Origin: Desertibaculum subflavum
Lineage (GTDB): Bacteria; Pseudomonadota; Alphaproteobacteria; Ferrovibrionales; Ferrovibrionaceae
Assembly (NCBI GenBank): GCA_003576705.1
Contig: QOZS01000006.1
Location: 1 to 64,000 of the forward strand
Direction: 5' to 3'
DNA length: 64,000 nt
The translations under genes and the position numbers were made by a program. This document shows positions 8,461 through 18,867 of the stretch, piece by piece; positions within the stretch are counted from its first letter, which is position 1; every line of letters starts with the position of its first letter. The notes under the pieces were generated by a model that was not told the DNA's origin, did no database searches, and worked only from the letters and a program-made list of their open reading frames with translations.

Positions 8461-9378
8461 ATGCTGCGCTTTCTGATTCGCCGCCTGATCGTCGCCCTGC
8501 TGGTCGCCGCCACGGTGCTGACGCTTGCCTTTGCCCTGACCCGGCTGTCGGGCGATCTCGCCATTTCCATCGCCGGCCCGAACGCGACCCAGCAGGATGT
8601 CGAGCTGGTGCGCAAGGCCTATGGGCTCGACCGGCCGCTGATCGTGCAGTTCGGCAGCTGGGTGGGGCGCGCGGCGGTCGGCGATTTCGGCGAGAGCTAC
8701 TTCTTCAAGCAGCGTGTCGCTTCGCTGATCGGGGAACGCATGCCGATCACGGTCACTTTGGGCCTGGTCGGGCTCGCCATCGCGCTCGCGATCTCCCTGC
8801 CGCTCGGCGTGCTGGCCGCGGCGCAGGAAGGCCGCCTGGCCGACCGCATCGTGCAGGGCATCACCCTGATCGGCCAGGCGATGCCGAGCTTCTGGCTCGG
8901 CCTCATCCTGATGATCCTGTTCGGCATCCGGCTCGGCTGGCTGCCCGTCTCCGGCACCGGCTCGTGGCAGCATTTCGTCATGCCCGGCATCGTGCTCGCC
9001 TTCACCGCGGTGCCGGCGCTCACCCGGCTCACCCGCAGCGGCATGATCCAGGCGTTGTCGTCGGACTACATCCGCACCGCGCGGGCCAAGGGGCTGTCGC
9101 GCCTTTCCATCCTGCTGAAGCACGCGCTGCGCAACGCGGCCATCCCGGTCGTCGCCATCGCGGCCGTGCAGCTCGGCTTCATGCTCGGCGGCTCGATCGT
9201 GATCGAATCCGTCTTCGCGCTGCACGGCGTCGGCTTCCTCGCCTGGGAGAGCATCGGCAAGAACGACTTCCCGGTGGTGCAGGCCGTGGTGCTGGTCCTC
9301 GCGGTGATCTATGTCGGCCTGACGCTCGCCGCCGACCTCGTCAATGCGGTGCTGGACCCGAGGCTGCGCGGACAATGA
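8461..9378 (+). CDS. ABC transporter permease, DppB/OppB type
   Basis: A 305-residue inner-membrane permease. The N-terminal MLRFLIRRLIVALLVA helix, the AYGLDRPLIVQFG segment and the cytoplasmic EAA-type loop (DYIRTARAKGL) are characteristic of the first permease of peptide/nickel/opine ABC importers. It forms the translocation pore with the next gene product. First gene of a four-gene operon (permease, permease, ATPase, ATPase) in which every junction is a stop/start overlap. Transported compound unknown; the divergent penicillin-acylase-family gene suggests an N-acyl or peptide-like substrate. Confidence 0.93.
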   Translation: MLRFLIRRLIVALLVAATVLTLAFALTRLSGDLAISIAGPNATQQDVELVRKAYGLDRPLIVQFGSWVGRAAVGDFGESYFFKQRVASLIGERMPITVTLGLVGLAIALAISLPLGVLAAAQEGRLADRIVQGITLIGQAMPSFWLGLILMILFGIRLGWLPVSGTGSWQHFVMPGIVLAFTAVPALTRLTRSGMIQALSSDYIRTARAKGLSRLSILLKHALRNAAIPVVAIAAVQLGFMLGGSIVIESVFALHGVGFLAWESIGKNDFPVVQAVVLVLAVIYVGLTLAADLVNAVLDPRLRGQ

Positions 9379-10250
9379 CCGACATTGCCGTCGTCTCCGT
9401 CACCACCGCGGGCCCGCGCCGCGGCTGGCGCTCGCTCGGCACCTGGCTCGGCGCCGCCGTGGTCGGGATCACGCTGTTCGCCGCCATCTTCGGCCCCTGG
9501 CTGGCGCCACACGATCCCTTCACCCAGGACCTGACCCGGCGTCTGCTGCCGCCGTTCTGGATGGACGGCACCGATCCGGCCCATCCGTTCGGCACCGACC
9601 AGCTCGGCCGCGACTATCTCTCGCGCCTGATCTACGGCGCCCGCATCTCCATGCTGATCGGCATCGCGGTCACCATCACATCCGGCGTGATCGGCATCGT
9701 GCTCGGCGTGATCGGCGGCTTTGCCGGCGGCAAGGTGGACGATGCCGTGCTTTTCGCCATCACCTGCCGCCTTTCCATCCCCGTGGTGCTGGTGGCGCTG
9801 GCGGTGGTCGGCCTGCTCGGCAGCTCGCTGACGCTTCTGGTGCTCACGCTCGGCCTCTTGCTCTGGGACCGCTTCGCCGTGGTGGCCCGCAGCACCACCA
9901 TGCAGGTGCGCAATCTGGATTTCGTCGCCGCCGCGTGGTGCGCCGGCTGCTCGCGCGGCTACATCCTGGCCCGCGAGGTGCTGCCCAACATCGCAAGCCA
10001 CCTCGCCGTCGTGGCGACGCTCGAGATCGCGCTGGCGATCCTGCTCGAGGCGGCGCTCTCCTTCCTCGGCCTCGGCGTGCCGCCGCCCTTGCCCTCCTGG
10101 GGGCTGATGATCGCCGAGGCGAAGGAATACATGTTCTTCAGTCCCTGGGTCATCATGATCCCCGGCGTCGCGCTGTTCGTGCTCGTGTTCGGCATCAACC
10201 TGCTCGGCGACGGCCTGCGCGACCTGCTCGGCACGGGGGAGCGCAGTTGA
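9375..10250 (+). CDS. ABC transporter permease, DppC/OppC type
   Basis: A 291-residue permease with an N-terminal transmembrane helix, the HPFGTDQLGRDYLSRLIYGAR motif region typical of DppC proteins, further hydrophobic helices and an EAA-type loop around residues 180-205. The C-terminal GINLLGDGLRDLL is a DppC signature. The ATG overlaps the upstream stop codon (ATGA). It pairs with the preceding permease. Confidence 0.93.
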   Translation: MTDIAVVSVTTAGPRRGWRSLGTWLGAAVVGITLFAAIFGPWLAPHDPFTQDLTRRLLPPFWMDGTDPAHPFGTDQLGRDYLSRLIYGARISMLIGIAVTITSGVIGIVLGVIGGFAGGKVDDAVLFAITCRLSIPVVLVALAVVGLLGSSLTLLVLTLGLLLWDRFAVVARSTTMQVRNLDFVAAAWCAGCSRGYILAREVLPNIASHLAVVATLEIALAILLEAALSFLGLGVPPPLPSWGLMIAEAKEYMFFSPWVIMIPGVALFVLVFGINLLGDGLRDLLGTGERS

Positions 10251-11229
10251 GCGAGGCGCTGCTCGACATCGCCGGCCTCAGGGTCACCTTCGCCGGCGGC
10301 ACCGCCGCGGTGCGCGGCACCGCGATCGCCGTCAACCGTGGCGAGACCCATTGCCTGGTCGGCGAAAGCGGGTGCGGCAAGTCGGTCTCGGCGCTCGCGG
10401 TGATGAACCTGCTGGCGCGCGGGGCGAGCCGCAGCGCCGATCGCCTGCGCTTCGCCGGCGAGGATCTGCTCAGCCTCTCCGATACCGGCATGGCGCGGCT
10501 GCGCGGCAACCGGATGGCGATGATCTTCCAGGAGCCGATGACCAGCCTCAATCCGGCCTACACGGTCGGCTCGCAGATGACCGAGGTGCATCGCCGGCAC
10601 AAGGGCAGCTCGCGCCAGGTTGCGACCGACCGGGCAGCGGAAATGCTGGCCCGCGTCGGCATCACGGCACCCGGCATGCGGCTCGGCCAGTTTCCGCACC
10701 AGCTCTCGGGCGGCCTGCGCCAGCGGGTGATGATCGCCATGGCGCTGATGTGCGATCCCGAGCTGCTGATCGCCGACGAGCCGACCACGGCGCTGGACGT
10801 CACCGTGCAGGCGCAGATCCTGCGGCTGCTCGCCGGCCTGCAGCGCGATCTCGGCCTCGCCGTGCTGCTGATCACGCACGACCTCGGCATCGTCGCCCGC
10901 GTCGCCGATCGCGTGTCGGTCATGTATGCGGGCGAAGTGGTGGAAAGCGCGCGGACCAACGACTTGTTCGCCCGGCCGCAGCATCCCTATACGCGCGGCC
11001 TGCTCGATTGCGTGCCGGTGCCGGGCAAGATCCGCCCGGGCGAGCCGCTCGGCTCCATTCCCGGCGTTGTGCCGCGCGTCCGTGCCGGCTTCCAGGGCTG
11101 CGGCTTTCGCGACCGCTGCGCCTTCGCCATGCCGGAATGCGCGGCGGAGGTGCCCCGCCATGCCGCCGGCGAGGCCCACGACTATCTTTGCCGCTTGGCC
11201 GCCGACTGGTCCGGCCTTCGGGGCGCGGC

Positions 11230-11233
<4 letters not shown>
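10247..11233 (+). CDS. ABC transporter ATP-binding protein, DppD/OppD type
   Basis: A 328-residue ATPase: Walker A GESGCGKS, signature [15 protein letters not shown], Walker [13 protein letters not shown], and the oligopeptide-type C-terminal extension with the cysteine-rich segment CGFRDRCAFAMPEC. The start is most likely a TTG at 10247: it overlaps the previous stop codon (TTGA), a GGGGGAG ribosome binding site lies six bases upstream, and the predicted N-terminus (SEALLDIAGLRV) fits the family. Powers import through the two upstream permeases. Confidence 0.92.
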
Positions 11234-12198
<965 letters not shown>

Positions 12199-12217
12199 CG
12201 CCGCGCCCGTTTTCGGA

Positions 12218-13744
12218 TCACTTCCACTTGGCGAGGAAGAAGCGCGGCAGCTCGTCCGGATAGGGCTTGAAGTCCAGATCCTTCACGAAGCCGTAGGTGT
12301 TCACGTAGGTGTGCATCGGCAGCCAGTAGGCCTGCTCCGTCACCCGCTTGATCGCGGCGGCATAGGCGGCCTGGCGCTTGATCGGGTCGTTGGTCGAGCC
12401 GCCCTCGGTCAGGAACTTCTGCAGCTCCGCATCGCGGGCATAGTCGTCGTTCCCGCCGCCGAACATCACCGGCATGATCGCCGAGACGTCGTTGATCGAA
12501 TAGCTGCCCCAGCTGCCGAGATAGAGCGGGTTCTCACCGCGCCAGGACCGCTGGATGGCGGCCGCCACCTGCAGCTGGCTGACCCGCGCCTTGATGCCGA
12601 CCGCCTGCAGGTAGTTCTGCACCGCGGCTGTCCAGGGCGGCAGGACATAGCTGACCAGCTCGGTCTCGAAGCCGTTCGGATAGCCCGCCTCGGCCAGCAG
12701 CGCCTTGGCCTTGGCCGGGCTGTACTCGTATTTCACCGCCGCCTCGGCGTCGCAGCCGAACTGGGTCGGGAAGCAGGGCGCGGGCGGCACGCGTGAGCCG
12801 CCGGTGACCAGCTGCTTGGCGATCGTCTCGCGGTCGATCGCATGCCAGATCGCCTGCCGCACCTTGGTCTTCGTCAGCGGATTGCCGGCGCCGCTGCGCC
12901 CGGCGGCGTCGATCGACAGATAGCCGATGCGCATGGATTCGGCGCGCGTCGCCTGCAGGTTGGGCATGCGGGAGACGGCGTCGAACTGGTCGGGATTCAT
13001 GTTCCACAGCCAGTCGGTGCGGCCGGACAGAAGCTCGGTCATTTCCGTCGCCGCGTCGGGCACGAAGCGGACCGAGATCTTCTTGATCGCGGGCTTGCCC
13101 TTCGGACTGCCGGCCCAGTATTCCTCGAAACGTTCGTATTGCAGGCCGGAACCGGTCTCCACCTTGGTTATCTTGTAGGGGCCGGAGCCGACCGGCGCCT
13201 TGGCATAGCCTTCGGCGCCGACCTTTTCGCGATAGGCCTTCGGCCAGATCGGCGTGACGAAGGACAGATATTCCAGCGCCGCCGGCGTCGGCTTCTTCAT
13301 CACGATGCGTACGCTGTAGTCACCCAGCTTCTCGGCCCGGTCGATCCAGGCGTAATTGCTCGGCGTCGCCACCTTGCTGTCGGGGCTGGCCACCGTGTTG
13401 ATCGTGTAGACCACGTCGTCGGCGGTCAGCGTGCTGCCGTCATGGAACTTGACGCCCTGCCGCAGGGTGAATTCCAGCGTCACCGGATCGACCAGCTTCC
13501 AGGCGGTCGCGATCAGCGGCTTCATCTCGAACGTCGAGGGCTCGCGATAGACCAGCGTGTCCCAGGCATGATGCGCCTGGATCAACCCGGTACGTTGCGA
13601 GTTGTAGTAGGGGTCGATATTGGGCACCGCGTCGCGGAATACCACCCGCAACGTATCGGCGGATTTCTGGGCCATGGCCGGCCAAACGCCGACCCCCAAA
13701 GCCATCGCGATCGTGATACCGGAGAACAGAGCCCGCGCGCGCAT
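12218..13744 (-). CDS. ABC transporter periplasmic substrate-binding protein (SBP_bac_5 family)
   Basis: A 508-residue family 5 solute-binding protein. The signal peptide is MRARALFSGITIAMALGVG, with likely cleavage after PAMA. Family features include the segment after ADTLRVVFRDAVPNIDPYY, the TLRQGVKFHDGSTLTADDVVYT block and the PVGSGPYKI motif. It captures a peptide-like ligand for the convergent transporter. The ATG at 13744 was chosen over an in-frame upstream start at 13792 because AAGGGGG precedes it and the protein then starts with the signal peptide. It is convergent with the transporter genes, so its expression needs a separate promoter. Confidence 0.93.
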   Translation of the reverse strand: MRARALFSGITIAMALGVGVWPAMAQKSADTLRVVFRDAVPNIDPYYNSQRTGLIQAHHAWDTLVYREPSTFEMKPLIATAWKLVDPVTLEFTLRQGVKFHDGSTLTADDVVYTINTVASPDSKVATPSNYAWIDRAEKLGDYSVRIVMKKPTPAALEYLSFVTPIWPKAYREKVGAEGYAKAPVGSGPYKITKVETGSGLQYERFEEYWAGSPKGKPAIKKISVRFVPDAATEMTELLSGRTDWLWNMNPDQFDAVSRMPNLQATRAESMRIGYLSIDAAGRSGAGNPLTKTKVRQAIWHAIDRETIAKQLVTGGSRVPPAPCFPTQFGCDAEAAVKYEYSPAKAKALLAEAGYPNGFETELVSYVLPPWTAAVQNYLQAVGIKARVSQLQVAAAIQRSWRGENPLYLGSWGSYSINDVSAIMPVMFGGGNDDYARDAELQKFLTEGGSTNDPIKRQAAYAAAIKRVTEQAYWLPMHTYVNTYGFVKDLDFKPYPDELPRFFLAKWK

Positions 13745-13806
13745 CGCTACCCCCTTGCTGCTATCCATCAAGCCTAGGAGCGCCCGCGGCACCCCGGCAA
13801 GCCCGA

Positions 13807-13822
13807 TGCAAGGTTCAAGCCG
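13807..13822 (-). promoter_or_regulatory. Possible sigma-54 promoter for the binding-protein gene
   Basis: On the minus strand the sequence reads CGGCTT-GAACC-TTGCA. The -12 half is perfect and the GG/GC spacing correct, but the -24 element has TT in place of AC. It lies about 60 bases before the binding-protein ATG. It gains weight only because the partner transporter operon has a near-perfect sigma-54 promoter. Confidence 0.4.
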
Positions 13823-13837
13823 CGTCGCAGCGGCAGA

Positions 13838-15703
13838 TCAGGCCTGTGTTTCCAGCGCTTCCGAGGCGGCCAGCCAGTCGGCCTCGGCGGCGGCGATGCG
13901 CGCTTCCAGCTCGGCGCGGGCGCGGGCGAGATCGGCTGCCTTGGCGGCATCGGCATAGGTCGCGCCGTCGGCGAGCCTGGCATCGAGCGCGGCCTTCTCG
14001 CGGTCGAGCTTCTCGATCAGCGCCTCGGCCGCCTTGGCGCGCTTGCGCAGCGGCGCCAGGGCCGAGCGCGCATCGGCGGCACTGCGCCGGTCTTCCTTGC
14101 GCGTGCCGTCGAGCTTTTTCTCCGACCCGTTCGCGGACCGGCGACGATCCAGCACCCGCTTGCGATAGCTCTCGATGTCGCCGTCATAGGGACGCACGGT
14201 GCCGTCCTCGACCAGCCACAGCCGGTCGGCGACCAGGTCGACCAGGCGGCTGTCATGGCTGACCAGGATGACGGCGCCCGGGAAATCGCCGATCGCCCGC
14301 ACCAGCGCCTCGCGGGCGTCGATGTCCAGGTGGTTGGTCGGCTCGTCGAGGATCAGCATCTGCGGCTCGCCGGCGGTGATCAGCGCGAAGACCAGCCGTG
14401 CCTTCTCGCCGCCCGACAGGTCGCGCGCCGGCACGTCGGCCTTGGCCTGGGCGAAGCCGAAGCGGCCGAGCCGCGCGCGCACCTTGGGCTCGTTCGCCTT
14501 CGGCATCAGGCGCGAGAGATGCTGAAAGGCCGTCTCCGCCGGGTTCAGATCCTCGATCTGGTGCTGGCCGAAATAGCCGGCGGAGAGCTTCGGCGCGCGC
14601 CTAAGCTCGCCCGCCATGGCGCCGAGCCGGCCGGCCAGCAGCTTGGCCAGGGTCGACTTGCCGTTGCCGTTGGCGCCGAGCAGCGCGATGCGGTCGTCCG
14701 GGTCCAGGCGGATATCGATCCGCTTCAGCACCGGCTTGCCCGGCTCGTAGCCGACCGCGACGTTGTCCAGCGTGATCAGCGGCGGCGCCAGGTTGTCCGG
14801 CTCCGGGAATTGCAGGTTCGGCACCGCCTCCTCGATCACGCTCGGCAGCGGCTCCAGCTTGGCGAGCCGCTTCAGCCGGCTCTGCGCCTGCGGCGCCTTC
14901 GATGCCTTGGCGCGGAAGCGGTCGACGAAGGATTGCAGGTGCTTGCGCTCCACCTCGCGCTTGGCGGCGACGGCGCGGTCGCGCGCGATGCGCTCGGCGC
15001 GCAGCCGCTCGAACTCGCTATAGCCGCCGGCATAGCCGACCAGCTTCTTCTGATCGATATGCACCGTCATGTCGGCGACCGCGTCGAGCAGGTCGCGGTC
15101 GTGGCTGACCAGGATCAGGGTGCGTGGGTAGCTGGCGAGGAAGCTCTCCAGCCACATCGCCGCTTCCAGGTCGAGATGGTTCGACGGCTCGTCGAGCAGC
15201 AGCAGATCGGCATCGGCGAACAAGGCGGCGGCGAGCGCCGCGCGCATGCGCCAGCCGCCGGAGAAATGGCCGAGCGGGGTCGATTGCATCCCCTGGTCGA
15301 AGCCGAGACCGGCCAGGATGGTCGCCGCCCGGGCCGGGGCGGCGTGCGCGCCGATCGAGTCCAGGCGCGCGTGGATCTCGGCGATGCGGGAGGGATCGGT
15401 CGCAATCTCCGCCTCGGCCAGCAGCCGGGTGCGCTCCGCATCCGCCGCCAGCACCACGTCGATCGCCTTGAGCTCGCCGCCCGGCGCCTCCTGCGCCACG
15501 CTGGCAAGGCGTGCGGTGGGGCGCAGGTTGATGCTGCCCGCCTCCGGCCCGATCTCGCCTTGGATCGCCTTCAGCAAGGTCGACTTGCCGGACCCGTTGC
15601 GGCCGATCAGGCCGACCCGCTTGCCGGCGGGCACGTGCACGGTCGCGCCCTCCAGCAGGACGCGGCCGCCGACGCGGATCGTGAGGCCGTTGATGTGCAG
15701 CAT
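13838..15703 (-). CDS. ABC-F family ATP-binding protein (Uup/YheS-like)
   Basis: A 621-residue soluble protein with two ABC modules and no membrane segments. Module 1 has Walker A GRNGSGKST, signature FSGGW and Walker B LLLLDEPSNHLD; module 2 has GANGNGKST, LSGGEKARL and MLILDEPTNHLD. A charged linker (about 240-300) joins them, and the last 90 or so residues form an Ala/Glu/Lys-rich coiled coil. ABC-F proteins act on the ribosome to relieve stalled or mis-positioned states, or help DNA-related processes in the case of Uup. The specific subfamily cannot be fixed by eye. It appears monocistronic. Confidence 0.93.
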   Translation of the reverse strand: MLHINGLTIRVGGRVLLEGATVHVPAGKRVGLIGRNGSGKSTLLKAIQGEIGPEAGSINLRPTARLASVAQEAPGGELKAIDVVLAADAERTRLLAEAEIATDPSRIAEIHARLDSIGAHAAPARAATILAGLGFDQGMQSTPLGHFSGGWRMRAALAAALFADADLLLLDEPSNHLDLEAAMWLESFLASYPRTLILVSHDRDLLDAVADMTVHIDQKKLVGYAGGYSEFERLRAERIARDRAVAAKREVERKHLQSFVDRFRAKASKAPQAQSRLKRLAKLEPLPSVIEEAVPNLQFPEPDNLAPPLITLDNVAVGYEPGKPVLKRIDIRLDPDDRIALLGANGNGKSTLAKLLAGRLGAMAGELRRAPKLSAGYFGQHQIEDLNPAETAFQHLSRLMPKANEPKVRARLGRFGFAQAKADVPARDLSGGEKARLVFALITAGEPQMLILDEPTNHLDIDAREALVRAIGDFPGAVILVSHDSRLVDLVADRLWLVEDGTVRPYDGDIESYRKRVLDRRRSANGSEKKLDGTRKEDRRSAADARSALAPLRKRAKAAEALIEKLDREKAALDARLADGATYADAAKAADLARARAELEARIAAAEADWLAASEALETQA

Positions 15704-15743
15704 GGCCGCTGCCTATAGCATGCTCGGAACGGAGGGCAACTCC

Positions 15744-16514
15744 ATGCAGGGTGCCTGGATCGAAGACTTGGCCTGGCCGGAGGTGGCGGCGCGGATCGCG
15801 GCCGGCGCGCCGGTTGTCGTGCCGGTCGGTGCGCTCGCCAAGGAGCACGGCCACCACCTGCCGATGAAGACCGACTGGCTGCTCGCGCGGGCGCTGGCCG
15901 GCGGCGTGCTGGCCGAGCTCCCGGTGCTGGCGGCGCCGGTGATCACCGCCGGCTTCTACCCGGCCTTCATCCGCTATCCGGGCAGCCAGTCGCTCTCGGC
16001 CGAGACCTTCCAGCAGGTGATGGAGGAGACGCTCGACCTGCTGATCGAGCAGGGCGCTCGCAAGCTCGCCATCGTCAATACCGGCGTCTCCACCGAACCC
16101 GTCATCACCATCGCTGTCCGCAATATCTGGCAGCGGCATGCGGTGAAGGTGGCGGTCAGCGACATCCGCCGGCTCGGGCTCGGGCTCCGCGGCAGGCTCC
16201 GGCAGAAGGGCGGCGGCCATGCCGACGAGCAGGAGACCTCGCTGATCCTGGCGATCGCGCCGGAGCTGGTGCGGTTGGATCTGGCCAAACCGGATTACGG
16301 CAATCCGGGCCCGGCGACGGTGTTCGCCCGGCCGGTCGAGTTCAGCCCCGATCCGGCGAGCGGCATCGACTACACGGCGACCGGGGCGACCGGCGATCCG
16401 TCGCTCGCGACGCCCGAACTCGGCCGCGAGATCCTGGCCGAGATGGTGCGCGAGCTGGTCGAGGGCCTGCGCGCGATCTATCCGGAGAGCTTGGCCGGAT
16501 CGAGCGCCAGATAG
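15744..16514 (+). CDS. Creatininase-family amidohydrolase
   Basis: A 256-residue protein. The N-terminal block VVVPVGALAKEHGHHLPMKTD contains the metal-binding Glu/His/Asp cluster of creatininase-type hydrolases (creatinine amidohydrolase, ArfB, MftE). A second conserved region, KLAIVNTGVS, follows. Members hydrolyse cyclic or linear amides with a divalent metal. The start at 15744 has GGAGGG at good distance; an ATG at 15720 in the same frame would place that site inside the gene. The last 37 bases overlap the convergent agmatinase-type gene. Physiological substrate unknown. Confidence 0.85.
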   Translation: MQGAWIEDLAWPEVAARIAAGAPVVVPVGALAKEHGHHLPMKTDWLLARALAGGVLAELPVLAAPVITAGFYPAFIRYPGSQSLSAETFQQVMEETLDLLIEQGARKLAIVNTGVSTEPVITIAVRNIWQRHAVKVAVSDIRRLGLGLRGRLRQKGGGHADEQETSLILAIAPELVRLDLAKPDYGNPGPATVFARPVEFSPDPASGIDYTATGATGDPSLATPELGREILAEMVRELVEGLRAIYPESLAGSSAR

Positions 16515-17380
16515 GTCCAGGCGATGGTGGCGGCGGCCAGCGCGGTAATCTCGGCCGTGTCATAGGCCGGCGCCACCTCCACCACATCCATGCCCTGGAA
16601 GCGGATGCCCTGCAGCCGGTTCAAGATGGCGAGCGCCTGCCAGGTGAACAGGCCGCCGACCTCAGGCGTGCCGGTGCCGGGCGCCTGGGCGGGGTCCAGC
16701 GCGTCGATGTCGAAGGTGAGATAGGCGGGTGCTGGGCCGACCACCTGGCGGATGCGCTCGGCGATGGCGGCCGGCGCGTTCATATGCACGTCCTCTGCCG
16801 AGAGCGTGGTGACGCCTTTCGCCCGCGTCCACTCGATGATCGGCGCATCCGCCGGCGAGCGGATGCCGAGCTGGATCATCCGTTTGGGATCGACGATGCC
16901 TTCTTCGATGGCATGGAAGAAGACGGAGCCATGCCCGTGCACGGCGCCGAAGCTGTCCGGCCAGGTGTCGAGATGGGCGTCGAAATGCACCAGCGCCAGC
17001 GGCCCGGTGCGCTTCGCCAGGGTGCGAAGCAAGGGCAGAGTCAGGGCATGGTCGCCGCCCAGCGCCACCAGATGCGGCAGGCCGCGCGCCGCTGCCTCGA
17101 TCCGGCCGAGGCTCGCCTCCAGGTCGCCGATCGCCACCGGCAGGTCGCCGATATCGGCGACGCCGAGCGCCTTCGGGTCGCGGCCCGAGAGCGGATGCGC
17201 GCCGTCGACCAGCATGCGGCTGGCGCGGCGGATCGCCGCCGGGCCGTCGCGCGCACCGGCGCGGTTGGTGGTGCCGAGGTCGAGCGGGATGCCGGCCACG
17301 ACATAGCGCGTCGCGGCATCGCGCGGGCCCTGGCCGAGAAAGCCGGGTGGCGTGGCGAAGGTGGGGGCGAGCGTGCTCAT
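16478..17380 (-). CDS. speB: Agmatinase/ureohydrolase family protein
   Basis: A 300-residue enzyme of the arginase/agmatinase superfamily. The manganese ligands are visible in GGDHALTLPLL, VHFDAHLDTW and FDIDALDPAQAPGTGTPE. Agmatinase releases urea from agmatine to give putrescine; relatives act on other guanidino compounds. The ATG at 17380 overlaps the stop of the upstream type III decarboxylase gene (ATGA), so the two are translationally coupled, supporting a role in polyamine formation. Agmatinase is more likely than arginase given the partner, but the specificity is inferred. Confidence 0.88.
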   Translation of the reverse strand: MSTLAPTFATPPGFLGQGPRDAATRYVVAGIPLDLGTTNRAGARDGPAAIRRASRMLVDGAHPLSGRDPKALGVADIGDLPVAIGDLEASLGRIEAAARGLPHLVALGGDHALTLPLLRTLAKRTGPLALVHFDAHLDTWPDSFGAVHGHGSVFFHAIEEGIVDPKRMIQLGIRSPADAPIIEWTRAKGVTTLSAEDVHMNAPAAIAERIRQVVGPAPAYLTFDIDALDPAQAPGTGTPEVGGLFTWQALAILNRLQGIRFQGMDVVEVAPAYDTAEITALAAATIAWTYLALDPAKLSG

Positions 17381-18594
17381 GCGCCCGGATGCCCGGCGGT
17401 GAAGAGCAGCGGCGGCGCGTCCACGTCCACCAGGCGTGCGCGGTCGAAGCCGTTGAACCCGGTGCGCAGAGCCGCGCCATAGGCGCCGAGTTGGCCGATC
17501 TCGATCCAGTCGCCCTCGCGGATATCCGCCGGCAGCGGCCAGGGCCCGGCCATGCGGTCGACGCTGTCGCAGGTCGGGCCGAACAGCACGAAATCCGCCA
17601 TCTCGTTCGCGGCGGCGCCGTCTGGCCGGATCAGCCGCGCCGGGAAGCGGAAGCCGGGCGCGCCGGCATCCGAGAGGCTGCCGTAGATGCCGTCGTTGAC
17701 GAACAGCTCCTGCCCGCGGCGATGCTCGACGCGCACGACGACCGACGTCGCGGCGCCGACCAGCGCCCGGCCCGGCTCGCACCAGAGCGCCGGCGCCAAG
17801 CCCGCCGGCAGCGCAGCGACCGCCTCGCCGATCGCGTCGATGAACTGGTCCAGCGCCGGCGGCGTGCTGCCGGGATAGGCGAGCGGAAAGCCGCCGCCCA
17901 CATCCAGCACGTCGAGCCCGACGCCGGCCTCGGCCGCGATCTCGCCGGCATAGGCGATGGCGCGGGCATAGGCCATTTGGTCTAGGCATTGCGAGCCGAC
18001 ATGGAAAGCGAGGCCGATCCGCGGCGCCGCGGCGCGGCAGGCGCGCAGCAGCGCCACCGCCGTGTCGCGCTCGGCGCCGAACTTGCCGGAGAGGTCATAG
18101 GCCGCAGCACCCTTGGGCAAAGCGAGGCGGACGATGAGCCCGAGATCGGACGCGCCGCCGGTCTCCTGGCTGAGCTTGGCGAGCTCCGCCTCGCTGTCGA
18201 GCACGAAGTCGCGGATGCCGAGCGTGGCATAGGCCTCGCGGATCGCCTCGCGCGCCTTCACCGGATGCATGAAGCGCATCACCGCATCGGGGAAGAGCTG
18301 GTGCACCAGCCGGGCCTCGGTGATCGAGGCGACGTCGAAGCTCTGCACGCCGCCGGCGCGCAGCGCCCGCAGCACGCGCGGCTCCGGATTGCACTTGACC
18401 GCATAGAGAACCTCGCCCGGAAAGCGCGCGACGAAGCGGCGCGCCGTCGCGCGGGCGAGGCGGGGGCGGAAGCAGTGCAGTGGCTCCGAAGGGCGCAGCT
18501 CTGCCACCAGGGCGTCGACGGCCGGCGCGATGCGCCGGTCGAAGCTGCGTCGAAGCGGGGATACGGCTAGGCGGGTGCGTGTATTCGCCGGCAT
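17377..18594 (-). CDS. Type III PLP-dependent decarboxylase (ornithine/diamino acid decarboxylase)
   Basis: A 405-residue alanine-racemase-fold enzyme. The PLP lysine is in LYAVKCNPEP, the glycine-rich phosphate site in LDVGGGFP, and the C-terminal half has CEPGRALVG and FGPTCDSVD. The catalytic cysteine in PTCDS is characteristic of eukaryotic-type ornithine decarboxylases and bacterial lysine/ornithine decarboxylases. It likely yields putrescine or cadaverine. First gene of a two-gene operon with the agmatinase-type protein, giving two routes to putrescine in one transcript. Confidence 0.9.
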   Translation of the reverse strand: MPANTRTRLAVSPLRRSFDRRIAPAVDALVAELRPSEPLHCFRPRLARATARRFVARFPGEVLYAVKCNPEPRVLRALRAGGVQSFDVASITEARLVHQLFPDAVMRFMHPVKAREAIREAYATLGIRDFVLDSEAELAKLSQETGGASDLGLIVRLALPKGAAAYDLSGKFGAERDTAVALLRACRAAAPRIGLAFHVGSQCLDQMAYARAIAYAGEIAAEAGVGLDVLDVGGGFPLAYPGSTPPALDQFIDAIGEAVAALPAGLAPALWCEPGRALVGAATSVVVRVEHRRGQELFVNDGIYGSLSDAGAPGFRFPARLIRPDGAAANEMADFVLFGPTCDSVDRMAGPWPLPADIREGDWIEIGQLGAYGAALRTGFNGFDRARLVDVDAPPLLFTAGHPGA

Positions 18595-18792
18595 GGGCGT
18601 CGAGCTTCCCTCTCAGCACCGGTCCACAAGACCGGCTCGGCCAAAAAGGACGCTTGGCGTCGCCGCTTGGCCATGCGCTCGAGCATGACGTCCGCACGTT
18701 CGTTTTGCGTCGTGGCGTGCATCTAGGGACTATCGCCCGGTATTCAAGAAGAATCTGTTATCGTTGGCCGTATTTCCCATCTCGGGGGACGA

Positions 18793-18867
18793 ATGCGCGT
18801 CGTCACCGCCGGCCGGGCCATCCCGGCGGACACATTCCCGCCCCGTTCGACCGGCGCCGGGCCGTGA
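18793..18867 (+). CDS. Short leader ORF coupled to the next gene
   Basis: A 24-codon reading frame beginning at an ATG preceded by a GGGGGAC ribosome binding site. Its TGA stop overlaps the GTG start of the next gene (GTGA). The peptide itself has no recognisable feature. It may serve only to couple translation, or act as an upstream regulatory ORF. Whether it is translated is unknown. Confidence 0.4.
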   Translation: MRVVTAGRAIPADTFPPRSTGAGP

